Assembly: GCF_002272015.1 (NCBI RefSeq) | Contig: NZ_NPBY01000044.1 | Coordinates: forward strand, 1-64,000 | Direction of reading: 5' to 3' | Length of the DNA: 64,000 nt | From: Paenibacillus campinasensis | GTDB lineage: Bacteria > Bacillota > Bacilli > Paenibacillales > Paenibacillaceae | In this document: positions 9,555 through 17,789 of the stretch, piece by piece | Layout of the letters: the number at the start of each line of letters is the position of its first letter | Position numbering within the stretch: position 1 is the first letter of the stretch | Program-made: the position numbers and the translations under genes | The notes under the pieces: model-generated | Told to the model about the DNA's origin: nothing | Databases searched by the model: none | Seen by the model: only the letters and a program-made list of their open reading frames with translations

Positions 9555-12242
9555 CTATTCGATGACTCCGCCAGCTACGATTCGGTACGTCCCCGAGCCA
9601 AGCTCGAGCACCGCGCAAGCTTCGTACTCTCGGGCGGAAAGCACGCCCTCAGCCTGCTCTGCACGCTTGTTGTTGACCAAGACACCCGCCAGTTGCCCGT
9701 GCGGAATGCGAGCCTCTGCCATCGTATTCGGAGGCAGTTCAAACTCATAGATGACGGAGCCGCTCTCGTCTATGCGCCATCCACTCCGAATCACTCCATA
9801 CCCCGACTCATACGAGGCTCTGGCATAGGCCATACCAGAGTCCGGCCGTGGCCGGAACAGAATGCGTTTATATCCCGGCTGCGACTCGTCGAGGTCAAGC
9901 CCGGCCACGACCCGGTACAGCCAGTCGCCGATGGAGCCGTAAGCATAATGGTTAAAGGAGTTCATGTCCTTGCTCCAGAACGTCCCATCCGGCTTGATCC
10001 CGTCCCAATGCTCCCATATGGTTGTCGCCCCCTGGCGGATCGAGTACAGCCAGGATGGATAGTCCTCCTGCTGCACAAGCTTTACGGCCAATTCATGATA
10101 CCCGTTCTCGGACAGCACATGGCACAGGTACGGGGTTCCTACAAAGCCAGTTGTCAGATGACCGTTCTGCTCCTGCACGTCATCCGCCAGCGTCCGTGCC
10201 AGTCGCTCGCGCACCGGCCCATCGACGAGCCCGAACATCAGCGGCAGCACATGTGCCGTCTGGGTATGGGCAGCAAGCCTGCCGCTTCCCGTCACAAACT
10301 CCCGGTTGAACGCCGCCACAATGCTTTCATACAATTCGCCATACTTTCGAGCGTCCTCCTTATAGCCGAGCACCTGCGCCGTTCTCACAAACAACCCGGT
10401 CGAATAGGCATAGAAGCAGGTGGCGATCAAATCCTTCGGCGTAGCTCCTACATAACTGCCTTCCTTAGCATCAAGGCCGAGCCAGTCGCCAAAGTGAAAT
10501 CCGGTATTCCATAAAAACTCGTTATCCCCTTGGGAGCGGATATACTCAATCCATGCCTTCATGCTGTCATATTGCTCTGCCAGCACACGCTTGTCGCCGT
10601 AACAGACATACAGCGTCCATGGGCATATAACCGCTGCATCGCCCCAGGCCGAAGAGGAGTGTGACTTCTCATCCAACACATCCGGAATGACAAACGGCAC
10701 GCCGCCATCTTCACGTTGATCAGCCTTCAAATCGCGCAGCCACTTCGCAAAAAACGACGCGACTCCGTAATTGAAAGCCGCGGTCCGAATGAACACCTGG
10801 GCATCCCCGGTCCAGCCAAGCCGCTCATCCCGCTGCGGGCAATCGGTAGGAACATCCACAAAATTGCCTCGCTGCCCCCATCGGATATTACGCTGGAGTT
10901 GGTTCAGCAACGGATGAGCGCATTCAAAGTCACCGGTTCTCTCCATATCGGTATGAATGACATGCCCGGTGATCCGCTCCAGTTCCAGCGGAGCCTCTGC
11001 CGGCCAGCCCTCCACCTTGACATAACGGAAGCCCTGAAATGTGAATCGCGGCTCATACGTTTCCCCGCCGCCCTTGCAGGTGTACCGCACCGTTTGTCTG
11101 GCAGACCGGAGATTCGCGGTGTAAAAATGGCCGTCTTGATCAAGCACCTCCCCGTGCTGGAGCGTAATCGAAGTGCCTGACGGCAGATCCAGCCGGAGAT
11201 GAAGGCGGCCGACCATATTCTGGCCCATATCAATGACCGTTTCACCCGACGGGGTCCGCAGCAAGGCCACGGGCTTGATCTGCTCTGTCACGCGTGCAGG
11301 CTCATTCTCCTGCATCACAAGCACGTCTCTCGAATCGGCCAACTCCCTGACCTCTGCCCAATCGGAATCATCATAGGCCGCAGTAGACCATCCGGTTTTC
11401 TCCAGGCGAGCATCATAGGTTTCGCCATGATAAAGCTCAGACATGAGAATCGCCCCTGTGGAAGCCCGCCAAGACCTGTCGCTGACCAATACATCTGTCG
11501 TCCCATCCTCGTAGTCCATATGCAGCTGCAGCAAAAGCGCCCGCGTATCGCCATATTTACCAGATTGACTGTCCCAGCCCAGAACCCCTTTGTACCATCC
11601 ATTGGCCAGGAAAGCGCCGATGGCGTTGCGCTCGCCCTCCTGAATCTGATCGGTGACATCATAAGCCTGTACCTGCAGCCTGCTGTCATAACTGGTCCAG
11701 CCCGGGGCATACTGCTCGTCCCCGACACGCCGGCCGTTCAGCTCCAGCTCATACATCCCTCGCGAGGTGACGTATACGGTAGCCCGGCTAACCCCCTTCC
11801 GGACAGTGAAGGTAGTTCTCACCTGGAACACTTCCTCTGCCAGCGGATCAATCGCCTTGTCATCCGGCGTGATCCAGCGTGCAGACCAGTCCGAAGGGTG
11901 CAATAACCCCATCTCAAAACAGGCCGACGGGCTCCAGTCCGACTCGCCTCCGCGTTGATCCCATACTTTGACTCGATAGTAGTACCGTTGCCGGGACTGT
12001 AACGCCTCTCCGCCGTATTCGACGAGCAAGGAATTGTCCGATGTTTGTTTTCCCGTATCCCATACCAGCCGCTGCTCATCAAACCCCTGCCCGCCGCTGG
12101 ACACCTGAATCCGGTAAGCATGCTGCATCACATGCATGCGATCCGATGCCAGCTGCCAGCTGAATCTGGGCAGCTTTACTCCCAGTCCAATCGGATTGTG
12201 GCGATATTCGCAGCTCAGACGAGTCACTTCCAGTGCTTGCAT
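9555..12242 (-). CDS. Alpha-L-rhamnosidase, GH78 family
   Basis: Inverting glycosidase that releases terminal L-rhamnose from plant glycosides, rhamnogalacturonan side chains or microbial polysaccharides. The modular order is normal: N-terminal beta-sandwich domains (1-330), a carbohydrate-binding beta domain, then the (alpha/alpha)6 barrel with the signature DCPQRDERLGWTGD near residue 465, holding the acidic catalytic cluster, and TTIWEHWDGIKPDGTFW near 740, whose Glu is the likely general base. The C-terminal beta sandwich ends at 895. No signal peptide is seen, so it probably acts on imported glycosides. GGGAGG precedes the ATG. It is divergent from the AraC gene at 12426, its likely regulator. 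Confidence 0.93.
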   Translation of the reverse strand: MQALEVTRLSCEYRHNPIGLGVKLPRFSWQLASDRMHVMQHAYRIQVSSGGQGFDEQRLVWDTGKQTSDNSLLVEYGGEALQSRQRYYYRVKVWDQRGGESDWSPSACFEMGLLHPSDWSARWITPDDKAIDPLAEEVFQVRTTFTVRKGVSRATVYVTSRGMYELELNGRRVGDEQYAPGWTSYDSRLQVQAYDVTDQIQEGERNAIGAFLANGWYKGVLGWDSQSGKYGDTRALLLQLHMDYEDGTTDVLVSDRSWRASTGAILMSELYHGETYDARLEKTGWSTAAYDDSDWAEVRELADSRDVLVMQENEPARVTEQIKPVALLRTPSGETVIDMGQNMVGRLHLRLDLPSGTSITLQHGEVLDQDGHFYTANLRSARQTVRYTCKGGGETYEPRFTFQGFRYVKVEGWPAEAPLELERITGHVIHTDMERTGDFECAHPLLNQLQRNIRWGQRGNFVDVPTDCPQRDERLGWTGDAQVFIRTAAFNYGVASFFAKWLRDLKADQREDGGVPFVIPDVLDEKSHSSSAWGDAAVICPWTLYVCYGDKRVLAEQYDSMKAWIEYIRSQGDNEFLWNTGFHFGDWLGLDAKEGSYVGATPKDLIATCFYAYSTGLFVRTAQVLGYKEDARKYGELYESIVAAFNREFVTGSGRLAAHTQTAHVLPLMFGLVDGPVRERLARTLADDVQEQNGHLTTGFVGTPYLCHVLSENGYHELAVKLVQQEDYPSWLYSIRQGATTIWEHWDGIKPDGTFWSKDMNSFNHYAYGSIGDWLYRVVAGLDLDESQPGYKRILFRPRPDSGMAYARASYESGYGVIRSGWRIDESGSVIYEFELPPNTMAEARIPHGQLAGVLVNNKRAEQAEGVLSAREYEACAVLELGSGTYRIVAGGVIE

Positions 12243-12425
12243 ACGTGTTCCTCCCTTTCATCGAGCATTTGCCGCCATGCGAGCAGCATCTCACCTCTAT
12301 TGTAGGGGGCGCTGCTCTCTTGTTCAGGGGAGGCATGCGACATTTTTATAGGTCGATCTGGACATTTTGCAACCGGTTTCGTAAGATGAAGCCAAACAAG
12401 GCAGTCTGAATAAGGGGCGGTAGGC

Positions 12426-13304
12426 ATGAGCAAGACACGGAGTACTTTTGTAATGCCAGGGGAGCATTTTTTTGAACCGGGAATTCCGATCTATGTAAAC
12501 CGGGCTTGCGAAACGTTTGAGATGGCCGAGCATTCCCATGAATTTATTGAAATCACTTATGTGAGCGAAGGCTCCGGGGTCCATTACATTGCCGGTGATG
12601 CCGTTCCGGTGGAGCACGGGACACTGTTCTTCATTCCGATCGGGCGCAGCCATGTGTTTCGTCCGAGAACGATGCGCAAGGACCGGCCGCTGATCGTATA
12701 CAACTGTCTGTTTCCAGCCCGGTATTTAGTGGAGCTGCGGGACGCCTTTCCCCATGCTTCAGAGTTATGCGAACCGTTTATCGAGCAGCGGGTGCACTGG
12801 TTCTCGATGCGGGATGATGCCGGAGAATACCATGCCCTATTCCGCGAGATGCATCGCGAGTTTTCCGCCAGACCGCCAGGATATTTGGGGGTGCTCGCTG
12901 CGCTGGTCGTTCGAATATTAGCCGGCTTGTACAGACATCAGCTTCAGCTCGGATCGCCTGAGCGGGACAGACCGCAGTGGTTGTCCATCGATGAAGCTGT
13001 CGCCTATATTGACCGCCATTATGCCAGCAGCCTCAGACTCGGGGATTTTGCCGCCAAGGCCAATCTCAGTGAACGGCAGTTCAGTCGCCTGTTCCGGAAG
13101 CAGACCGGAATGAGCTTCACCGAATATGTGCAGGGCATCCGAATGGATGCCGCCTGCCGCCAGCTTGCGGCCAGCCATCAAAGCGTGGCAGAAATAGCAT
13201 CCGAGGTGGGATACAGCGACCTGAAATTTTTCCATCAACTGTTCAAGAAAAAAATCGGGGTGACCCCAAGGCAATATCGCCAGCAGGCAAGATCGACCTC
13301 ATAG
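12426..13304 (+). CDS. AraC-family transcriptional regulator with cupin sensor
   Basis: N-terminal cupin-type ligand domain (MAEHSHEFIEITYVSEG, residues about 35-120) joined to a C-terminal pair of helix-turn-helix motifs (about 190-290: LRLGDFAAKANLSERQFSRL, VAEIASEVGYSDLKFFHQLF, then GVTPRQYR). At 292 residues it is typical of one-component sugar regulators. It is transcribed away from the GH78 gene across 183 bases, so it probably activates it in response to rhamnose or a rhamnoside. The ligand is inferred from context only. The ATG follows AAGGGGCGG. Confidence 0.9.
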   Translation: MSKTRSTFVMPGEHFFEPGIPIYVNRACETFEMAEHSHEFIEITYVSEGSGVHYIAGDAVPVEHGTLFFIPIGRSHVFRPRTMRKDRPLIVYNCLFPARYLVELRDAFPHASELCEPFIEQRVHWFSMRDDAGEYHALFREMHREFSARPPGYLGVLAALVVRILAGLYRHQLQLGSPERDRPQWLSIDEAVAYIDRHYASSLRLGDFAAKANLSERQFSRLFRKQTGMSFTEYVQGIRMDAACRQLAASHQSVAEIASEVGYSDLKFFHQLFKKKIGVTPRQYRQQARSTS

Positions 13305-13317
13305 GGCGATCACAACG

Positions 13318-13353
13318 ATAAACCTCCCTTTAGTCATGTTTAAGGGAGGTTTA
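13318..13353 (+). terminator. Hairpin terminator after araC-type gene
   Basis: Perfect 13-base-pair stem (ATAAACCTCCCTT with AAGGGAGGTTTAT) 13 bases past the stop. Only a short T run follows, so termination is likely but not certain. It could also serve the convergent amidase gene. Confidence 0.65.
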
Positions 13354-13425
13354 TAACACGTGTTATGCTGTTGTGTTACCCGTTGGGTTGCAGTACTACT
13401 CGCTATTATTGCAATCATTACTCGT

Positions 13426-14154
13426 TTATTGTGGTTTGGTGACGGTCGCGGTTTTCGTCTGATTGTCCCACGCCACACGATCTCCGCTTGCTTCTGCCAA
13501 TGCTCTTAAAGGAACATACACCGTATTGTTAATGATGAGGCCATTCTGAATTTCCTTACCGTAGGCGATAACGTTAGCCTTGTCCATTTGAGGAGTCCCC
13601 CCTTTTCGTGTCAGGCCCAAGTGTCTGGCAATCCCGTTCACATGACCGTTTACCAGTGCGTTAATGACGTCGGGGTTCTTCAGCTTGTTCGCATCCGACG
13701 CTACATCAATAAACAGATTTTCCGTTAGAACGGCCGGCATTCTGCTCTCCCGCAGCATGTGCAGGTTCTGGGATTTCACACCTCGATCTATAACGTTAAA
13801 TGGCGCCAGTGCTTTCATAATCTCAGCATGCAGCGCATCGTGCAGGTTCACGGTAGTGGATGATACCGAGGTGTAACGAAACGACTCAAACCCTCCATTG
13901 CCTCCACCGGCATTACAGTGAATGGATACAAGGATATCGGCACCGGACCGATTCGCTGCGTTCGTGCGCTCCGAGAGTTCCAGGAACACGTCCCTGTCCC
14001 GGGACATCAGCACCTGAACCCCGTCATACTCGGCCTCCAGCTTTCGCTTGATCGCTACCGAGAGCGCCAGCACCACATCTTTCTCCAGCAATCCGTTGCC
14101 GGTTGCGCCCGAATCCCTTCCACCATGTCCAGGATCTATCCACACTATCGGCAT
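13426..14154 (-). CDS. N-acetylmuramoyl-L-alanine amidase (Amidase_3) with copper-amine-oxidase-N-like tail
   Basis: Zinc amidase that cleaves the bond between MurNAc and L-Ala in peptidoglycan. Zinc and catalytic residues are visible: His and Glu in IDPGHGGRDSG and LLEKDV, His in VSIHCNA, Glu in LTENLF. After about residue 185 comes a 50-residue domain (NNTVYVPLRALAEASG ... VAWDNQTKTATV), the stalk-like module often found on Paenibacillus surface proteins. The ATG at 14154 has AAGGAGG 9 bases before; a longer start is unlikely. No signal peptide is visible, which fits a phage-type endolysin or a mother-cell lytic enzyme. No phage gene lies nearby. Confidence 0.9.
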   Translation of the reverse strand: MPIVWIDPGHGGRDSGATGNGLLEKDVVLALSVAIKRKLEAEYDGVQVLMSRDRDVFLELSERTNAANRSGADILVSIHCNAGGGNGGFESFRYTSVSSTTVNLHDALHAEIMKALAPFNVIDRGVKSQNLHMLRESRMPAVLTENLFIDVASDANKLKNPDVINALVNGHVNGIARHLGLTRKGGTPQMDKANVIAYGKEIQNGLIINNTVYVPLRALAEASGDRVAWDNQTKTATVTKPQ

Positions 14155-14745
14155 GCTCTTACCTCCTTGATCTCCTGATCTAACACCCATTGCGATTGTC
14201 TTAGCATGTACTTTATTCTATGGTTCCGTCTGCAAATGGTAACGGCGGGCTGTCCCCCAACTAGATGGGATGCAGGTTGGCATCAATAATCGATTCGCAT
14301 ACGCTATGGGGGAGTCGTGAATATAGGCATGGACGAGGCTTGGTTAGAGAGTTTTACTAATGGAGTTAGTTATCCAATTAATGTAATTTAAAATATTATA
14401 ATACATTTTTCAAAGGTAGTCAGGAGGGATTTTCTCTACTTTAGTCGTCCTGCTAGCTTCAAGCAGCCATGCATTATAGATTCACTCTCGATTTTCGCCA
14501 GCTTTGTACGCTTATTCCTTTTAGTCAGGTAGAACATTGAACCCGACTTTGAACCGTAAGCTTGTTTATTTCCTATACGTATCCCTCTTGACGTGAGCCG
14601 TTGTTGCATCCAGTCTAGCATCTACTCCTGCATCCACACTTTTGTTCCACTCCACGATTCATGAACCTTTCCCACCGCTCTTCGATTCCTGAACGAAAGG
14701 GATAATCATGCAAAGGCAGAGGAAAGGGATACCCAAGACTCGTTA
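14155..14745. other. Gene-poor interval, about 590 bases
   Basis: No convincing gene. A 61-codon minus-strand frame (14436-14621) has only a crowded ribosome binding site and resembles nothing I know. AT content is higher than in the flanks around 14370-14420. Confidence 0.4.
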
Positions 14746-14775
14746 TTGACAGTAACTGATGAATAATTTTACAAT
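14746..14775 (+). promoter_or_regulatory. Sigma-A promoter for the yifB-type gene
   Basis: TTGACA at 14746-14751 and TACAAT at 14770-14775 with 18 bases between. The start of transcription would be near 14782, leaving a leader of about 100 bases before the ATG at 14884. Confidence 0.65.
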
Positions 14776-14883
14776 TACTTATATATGAACGAAAATGAGG
14801 AAGCACCCTTTTTCGGATTGTCGGCCGGACTCAACATAGTAGAGCCACCAGAGCCGAATATCGAAAGAGAGGTGCTTTTTAAT

Positions 14884-16494
14884 ATGTACGGTAAGCTATA
14901 CAGCGCTTGCCTTCACGGAATCGACGGCGTCACGATTCAGGTTGAAGTTGATCTGTCGAATGGTCTGCCTCAAACCTCCATCATCGGACTACCGGATTCC
15001 TCGATCCGGGAATCGGTCGAGCGGGTGCGGGCCGCGGTCAAAAATTGCGGATTCACCTATCCGATGAAAAGGGTCACCATTAATCTGGCGCCAGCCGACC
15101 TGCGCAAGGAAGGATCGTCCTTTGATCTTGCCATTGCGTTAGGCATTTTGGTAACGAGCGAGCAAATTGATTTTTCACCTGAATCGCTGCTCATTCTCGG
15201 TGAATTGGCGCTGGACGGATCACTCCGTCCCATTAACGGGGTGCTGCCTATGGTGGAGAAGGCCAAACGGGACGGGTTAAAGGGCGTGCTGCTCCCCTAC
15301 GAGAACGCCCCGGAGGCTGCGCTAATCGGCGGGATGAACGTATACGGGCTGCGTCATATTAAGGAGCTCACGGGCAGCCAGGCGGACGGGTTAATTGAAC
15401 CGGACGGGCCTCAAAGTGAAACGCACTCGCCGGGGAGATCCGCGCCTTTCACAGTCCATCTGTCCAAACTGCTTTATACCAAGTCCGATATTGAAAACCA
15501 TGGATGCGTGAACACCCCGGATGATGTCGTTGAGGATTATAGCGACGTCATCGGACAACCGCATGTCAAGCGCGCGCTGACGATTGCCGCAGCAGGCATG
15601 CACAATATCATGCTCATCGGCCCTCCCGGTACCGGAAAAACGATGCTGATGAAGCGGCTTCCTACCATTCTGCCTCCGTTAAGTGAACAAGAGTCGTTAA
15701 CGACAACGAAAATATACAGCGCAGCCGGAAAGCTTAAGCATACCGGAAGTTTGATGACCAGACGTCCTTTCAGATCCCCTCATCATACCATTTCATCCGG
15801 CGGGCTGATCGGGGGCGGCACCATTCCAAGGCCCGGCGAGGTCAGCCTCGCACACAAGGGCATACTTTTTCTCGATGAGCTTCCGGAGTTCTCCCGGCAT
15901 GTGCTTGAGGTGCTGCGCCAGCCGCTGGAGGATCGTGAGGTTACGATCAGCAGGGCGAGAGCTGTTCTCACCTTCCCTGCACATTTCATGCTCGCTGCAT
16001 CGATGAATCCTTGTCCGTGCGGATTCTGGGGAAACGATCATCCGCAGCAGCGATGCACCTGCAGCCCGCGACGGATCGGACAATATCGTGCTAAAATATC
16101 CGGCCCTCTGCTTGATCGCATCGATCTGCAGGTTGAGGTTCCGCGTCCGAAAGACCGTTATGACACCGCGCATCAGCTCTCATCCCGGGAAATGCGGGAG
16201 CAGGTTATGGCAGCACAGCTCCTTCAATCCACGCGATACCGACATCTGCCATTCAGCTGGAACAGCGAATTGTTTGGCAGTCATTTGCGTCGTTATGCTG
16301 CGCTCGACAGCGCCTCGGCCAGCCTGCTCCAGACCACGATCGATACGCTTGGGCTCAGCATGCGCGCCTATGATAAAATATTAAAGCTTGCCAGAACGAT
16401 CGCGGATCTGGACCAAGCAGAGTGCATCGGCAGCCACCACGTCGCCGAGGCGATCCAATATCGGCAGCTGGACCAGCTGCCGGTGTATGTCTGA
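14884..16494 (+). CDS. yifB: YifB/ComM-family Mg-chelatase-like AAA+ ATPase
   Basis: AAA+ protein of the YifB/ComM family. In Gram-negative transformable bacteria ComM is a branch-migration helicase that helps integrate incoming DNA. The layout is normal: N-terminal Lon-protease-like domain (VEVDLSNGLPQTSIIGLPDS), Walker A IGPPGTGKTMLMKRLP near residue 245, Walker B GILFLDELPEFSR, and Cys-rich AAMNPCPCG-type motif ASMNPCPCGFWG followed by CTC. Length is 536. The ATG at 14884 has AGAGGTG 9 bases before and matches the family N-terminus MYGKLYSACLHGIDG; an upstream ATG at 14785 lies almost at the predicted transcription start and is unlikely. Its function in this host is inferred. Confidence 0.93.
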   Translation: MYGKLYSACLHGIDGVTIQVEVDLSNGLPQTSIIGLPDSSIRESVERVRAAVKNCGFTYPMKRVTINLAPADLRKEGSSFDLAIALGILVTSEQIDFSPESLLILGELALDGSLRPINGVLPMVEKAKRDGLKGVLLPYENAPEAALIGGMNVYGLRHIKELTGSQADGLIEPDGPQSETHSPGRSAPFTVHLSKLLYTKSDIENHGCVNTPDDVVEDYSDVIGQPHVKRALTIAAAGMHNIMLIGPPGTGKTMLMKRLPTILPPLSEQESLTTTKIYSAAGKLKHTGSLMTRRPFRSPHHTISSGGLIGGGTIPRPGEVSLAHKGILFLDELPEFSRHVLEVLRQPLEDREVTISRARAVLTFPAHFMLAASMNPCPCGFWGNDHPQQRCTCSPRRIGQYRAKISGPLLDRIDLQVEVPRPKDRYDTAHQLSSREMREQVMAAQLLQSTRYRHLPFSWNSELFGSHLRRYAALDSASASLLQTTIDTLGLSMRAYDKILKLARTIADLDQAECIGSHHVAEAIQYRQLDQLPVYV

Positions 16495-16519
16495 AGAAAT
16501 CATCACAAGGAGCATGTCT

Positions 16520-16954
16520 ATGAATATTCGACTTATGGAAGAACGTGATCAGGATTCAATGATTGAACTATGGCTGAGAGGGTCGGAACAGGCCCACCAT
16601 TTTATTCCGATGGAATACTGGTCATCAAAGCAGAGCGAGATGAAAAATGTGTATTTGCCGATGTCGGAATCCTATGTCCTGGAGATAGACGGACATATTC
16701 GAGGGTTCATTTCGATTGTCGGTTCGTATTTGGCCGCGCTGTTCATTGACCCTGAGTATCAGTCTCAGGGATATGGCCGGAAGCTGCTCGACCATATCAA
16801 AAGCCGACAGGAGCGGTTGGAGCTCAAGGTATACAAGGCAAATGAACAGGCCGTTCAGTTTTATTCCCGACACGGGTTTAAGGTGCAACAAGAAATGCTG
16901 GACCCGGACACCCGGCAGCCGGAGTATTTGATGGAGTGGACCAAAAGTAAGTAA
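16520..16954 (+). CDS. GNAT-family N-acetyltransferase
   Basis: Small acetyl-CoA-dependent acetyltransferase of 144 residues. The acetyl-CoA loop is ALFIDPEYQSQGYGRKLLDH, preceded by the strand GFISIVGSYLA and followed by LKVYKANEQAVQFYSRHGFK. It resembles YjaB/PhnO-like enzymes, whose substrates are small amines or protein lysines. AAGGAG is 7 bases before the ATG, which lies 25 bases past yifB, so the two are cotranscribed. The substrate cannot be told from sequence. Confidence 0.88.
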   Translation: MNIRLMEERDQDSMIELWLRGSEQAHHFIPMEYWSSKQSEMKNVYLPMSESYVLEIDGHIRGFISIVGSYLAALFIDPEYQSQGYGRKLLDHIKSRQERLELKVYKANEQAVQFYSRHGFKVQQEMLDPDTRQPEYLMEWTKSK

Positions 16955-17003
16955 CGCATGAAACACAATAGAGCAGAGAAATACTGCTGCCTATTAATCA
17001 TAG

Positions 17004-17054
17004 AAAAACGCATGCCGAGTCATAGAAGCAATCTGTTGCGGCATGCGTTTTTTG
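17004..17054. terminator. Bidirectional terminator between GNAT and yraN genes
   Basis: AAAACGCATGCCG pairs with CGGCATGCGTTTTTT (12 pairs, 22-base loop). T runs on both strands suit the convergent genes on either side. Confidence 0.8.
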
Positions 17055-17103
17055 CTATATGAACTTATAATCCGGGAGCAGTGTTCCCCGCTCATCCGTG
17101 TTG

Positions 17104-17484
17104 TTAAAAAGCGTTGACAATATGATCCATGGAGGCCGCTGTCATGTCATCCTGAAGAATGATCGAAATGACGTCAAACCGAACAGGCTTGTCGTAATAG
17201 CGTTTATAGTGAATATACTGCTCCGCCGTATTTCTGACCTGCATCATTTTCCTTGCATTGACGGATTCGGACGGCGTACCGTAGCTTGCGGTGCCGGTTC
17301 GGCTGCGCACCTCGATAAATACCAGCACGCCTTCCGTCTCTGCAATAATATCCAGCTCGCCGTAACGGCTGCGCCAGTTGCGCTCCAGAATGCGGTATCC
17401 TTTCCGGAGCAGCATTTCAGCTGCCGCCGTCTCGGCCGCGTCTCCCTTCTGCTTGCGGTTATCCGCTTTACCTTGTGAGGACAT
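17104..17484 (-). CDS. YraN/UPF0102-family endonuclease-like protein
   Basis: Member of UPF0102, with a Holliday-junction-resolvase or restriction-endonuclease-like fold. The motif pattern is complete: AAEMLLRKGYRILERNWR, GELDIIAETEGVLVFIEVRSR, where Asp, Glu and the ExR pair form the putative metal site, then NARKMMQV. The 126-residue length is normal. Biochemical role is not settled in the family. Its ATG overlaps the stop of the upstream FlhB-C-like gene by one base (TAATG), so they are translationally coupled. Confidence 0.9.
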   Translation of the reverse strand: MSSQGKADNRKQKGDAAETAAAEMLLRKGYRILERNWRSRYGELDIIAETEGVLVFIEVRSRTGTASYGTPSESVNARKMMQVRNTAEQYIHYKRYYDKPVRFDVISIILQDDMTAASMDHIVNAF

Positions 17485-17789
17485 TATTTCATCACGCCCC
17501 CTTTTTCTGCCTGGCGGTCAGCCTGATACACATAAGTTAGCACTTCGGCCACCAGCTGATAAAGCTCGGGCGGGATTTGCTGGTCTAGATCCAGCTTGGA
17601 GAGCACCTCCACCAAAGCCGCATCCTCCTGTACCGGCACGCCATGCTCCATCGCTTTCTGCAGGATCGTCTCCGCCAGTTCTCCCGAACCCTTCGCTACG
17701 ACGACAGGCGCTTCATGGTCACCTGGAGCGTACTTGAGGGCGACTGCTTTTTTGATCGCAGCATTGGCTTCAGTATCTGGCTGCTTCAT
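17484..17789 (-). CDS. ylqH: FlhB C-terminal-like (EscU/YscU family) cytoplasmic protein, YlqH type
   Basis: A free-standing homologue of the cytoplasmic C-terminal domain of the type III export gate FlhB. Residues 12-95 (AVALKYAPGDHEAPVVVAKG ... GVPVQEDAALVEVL ... ELYQLVAEVLTYVY) match it, without the membrane part. The autocleavage motif NPTH is replaced by the loop around ALKYAPGDHEAP, so it is not cleaved. It overlaps the FliK-like gene upstream by four bases (ATGA). The pair ylqG-ylqH sits here in B. subtilis too. Function is not established. Confidence 0.88.
   Translation of the reverse strand: MKQPDTEANAAIKKAVALKYAPGDHEAPVVVAKGSGELAETILQKAMEHGVPVQEDAALVEVLSKLDLDQQIPPELYQLVAEVLTYVYQADRQAEKGGVMK

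Noticed and set aside
13426..14154. A prophage marked by the amidase
   Set aside because: No integrase, structural, holin or terminase gene lies nearby and no attachment repeats are seen.
14436..14806. Two small minus-strand frames upstream of the yifB-type gene
   Set aside because: The first has a ribosome binding site only 3 bases from its ATG; neither resembles a known protein, and the second runs across the yifB promoter.
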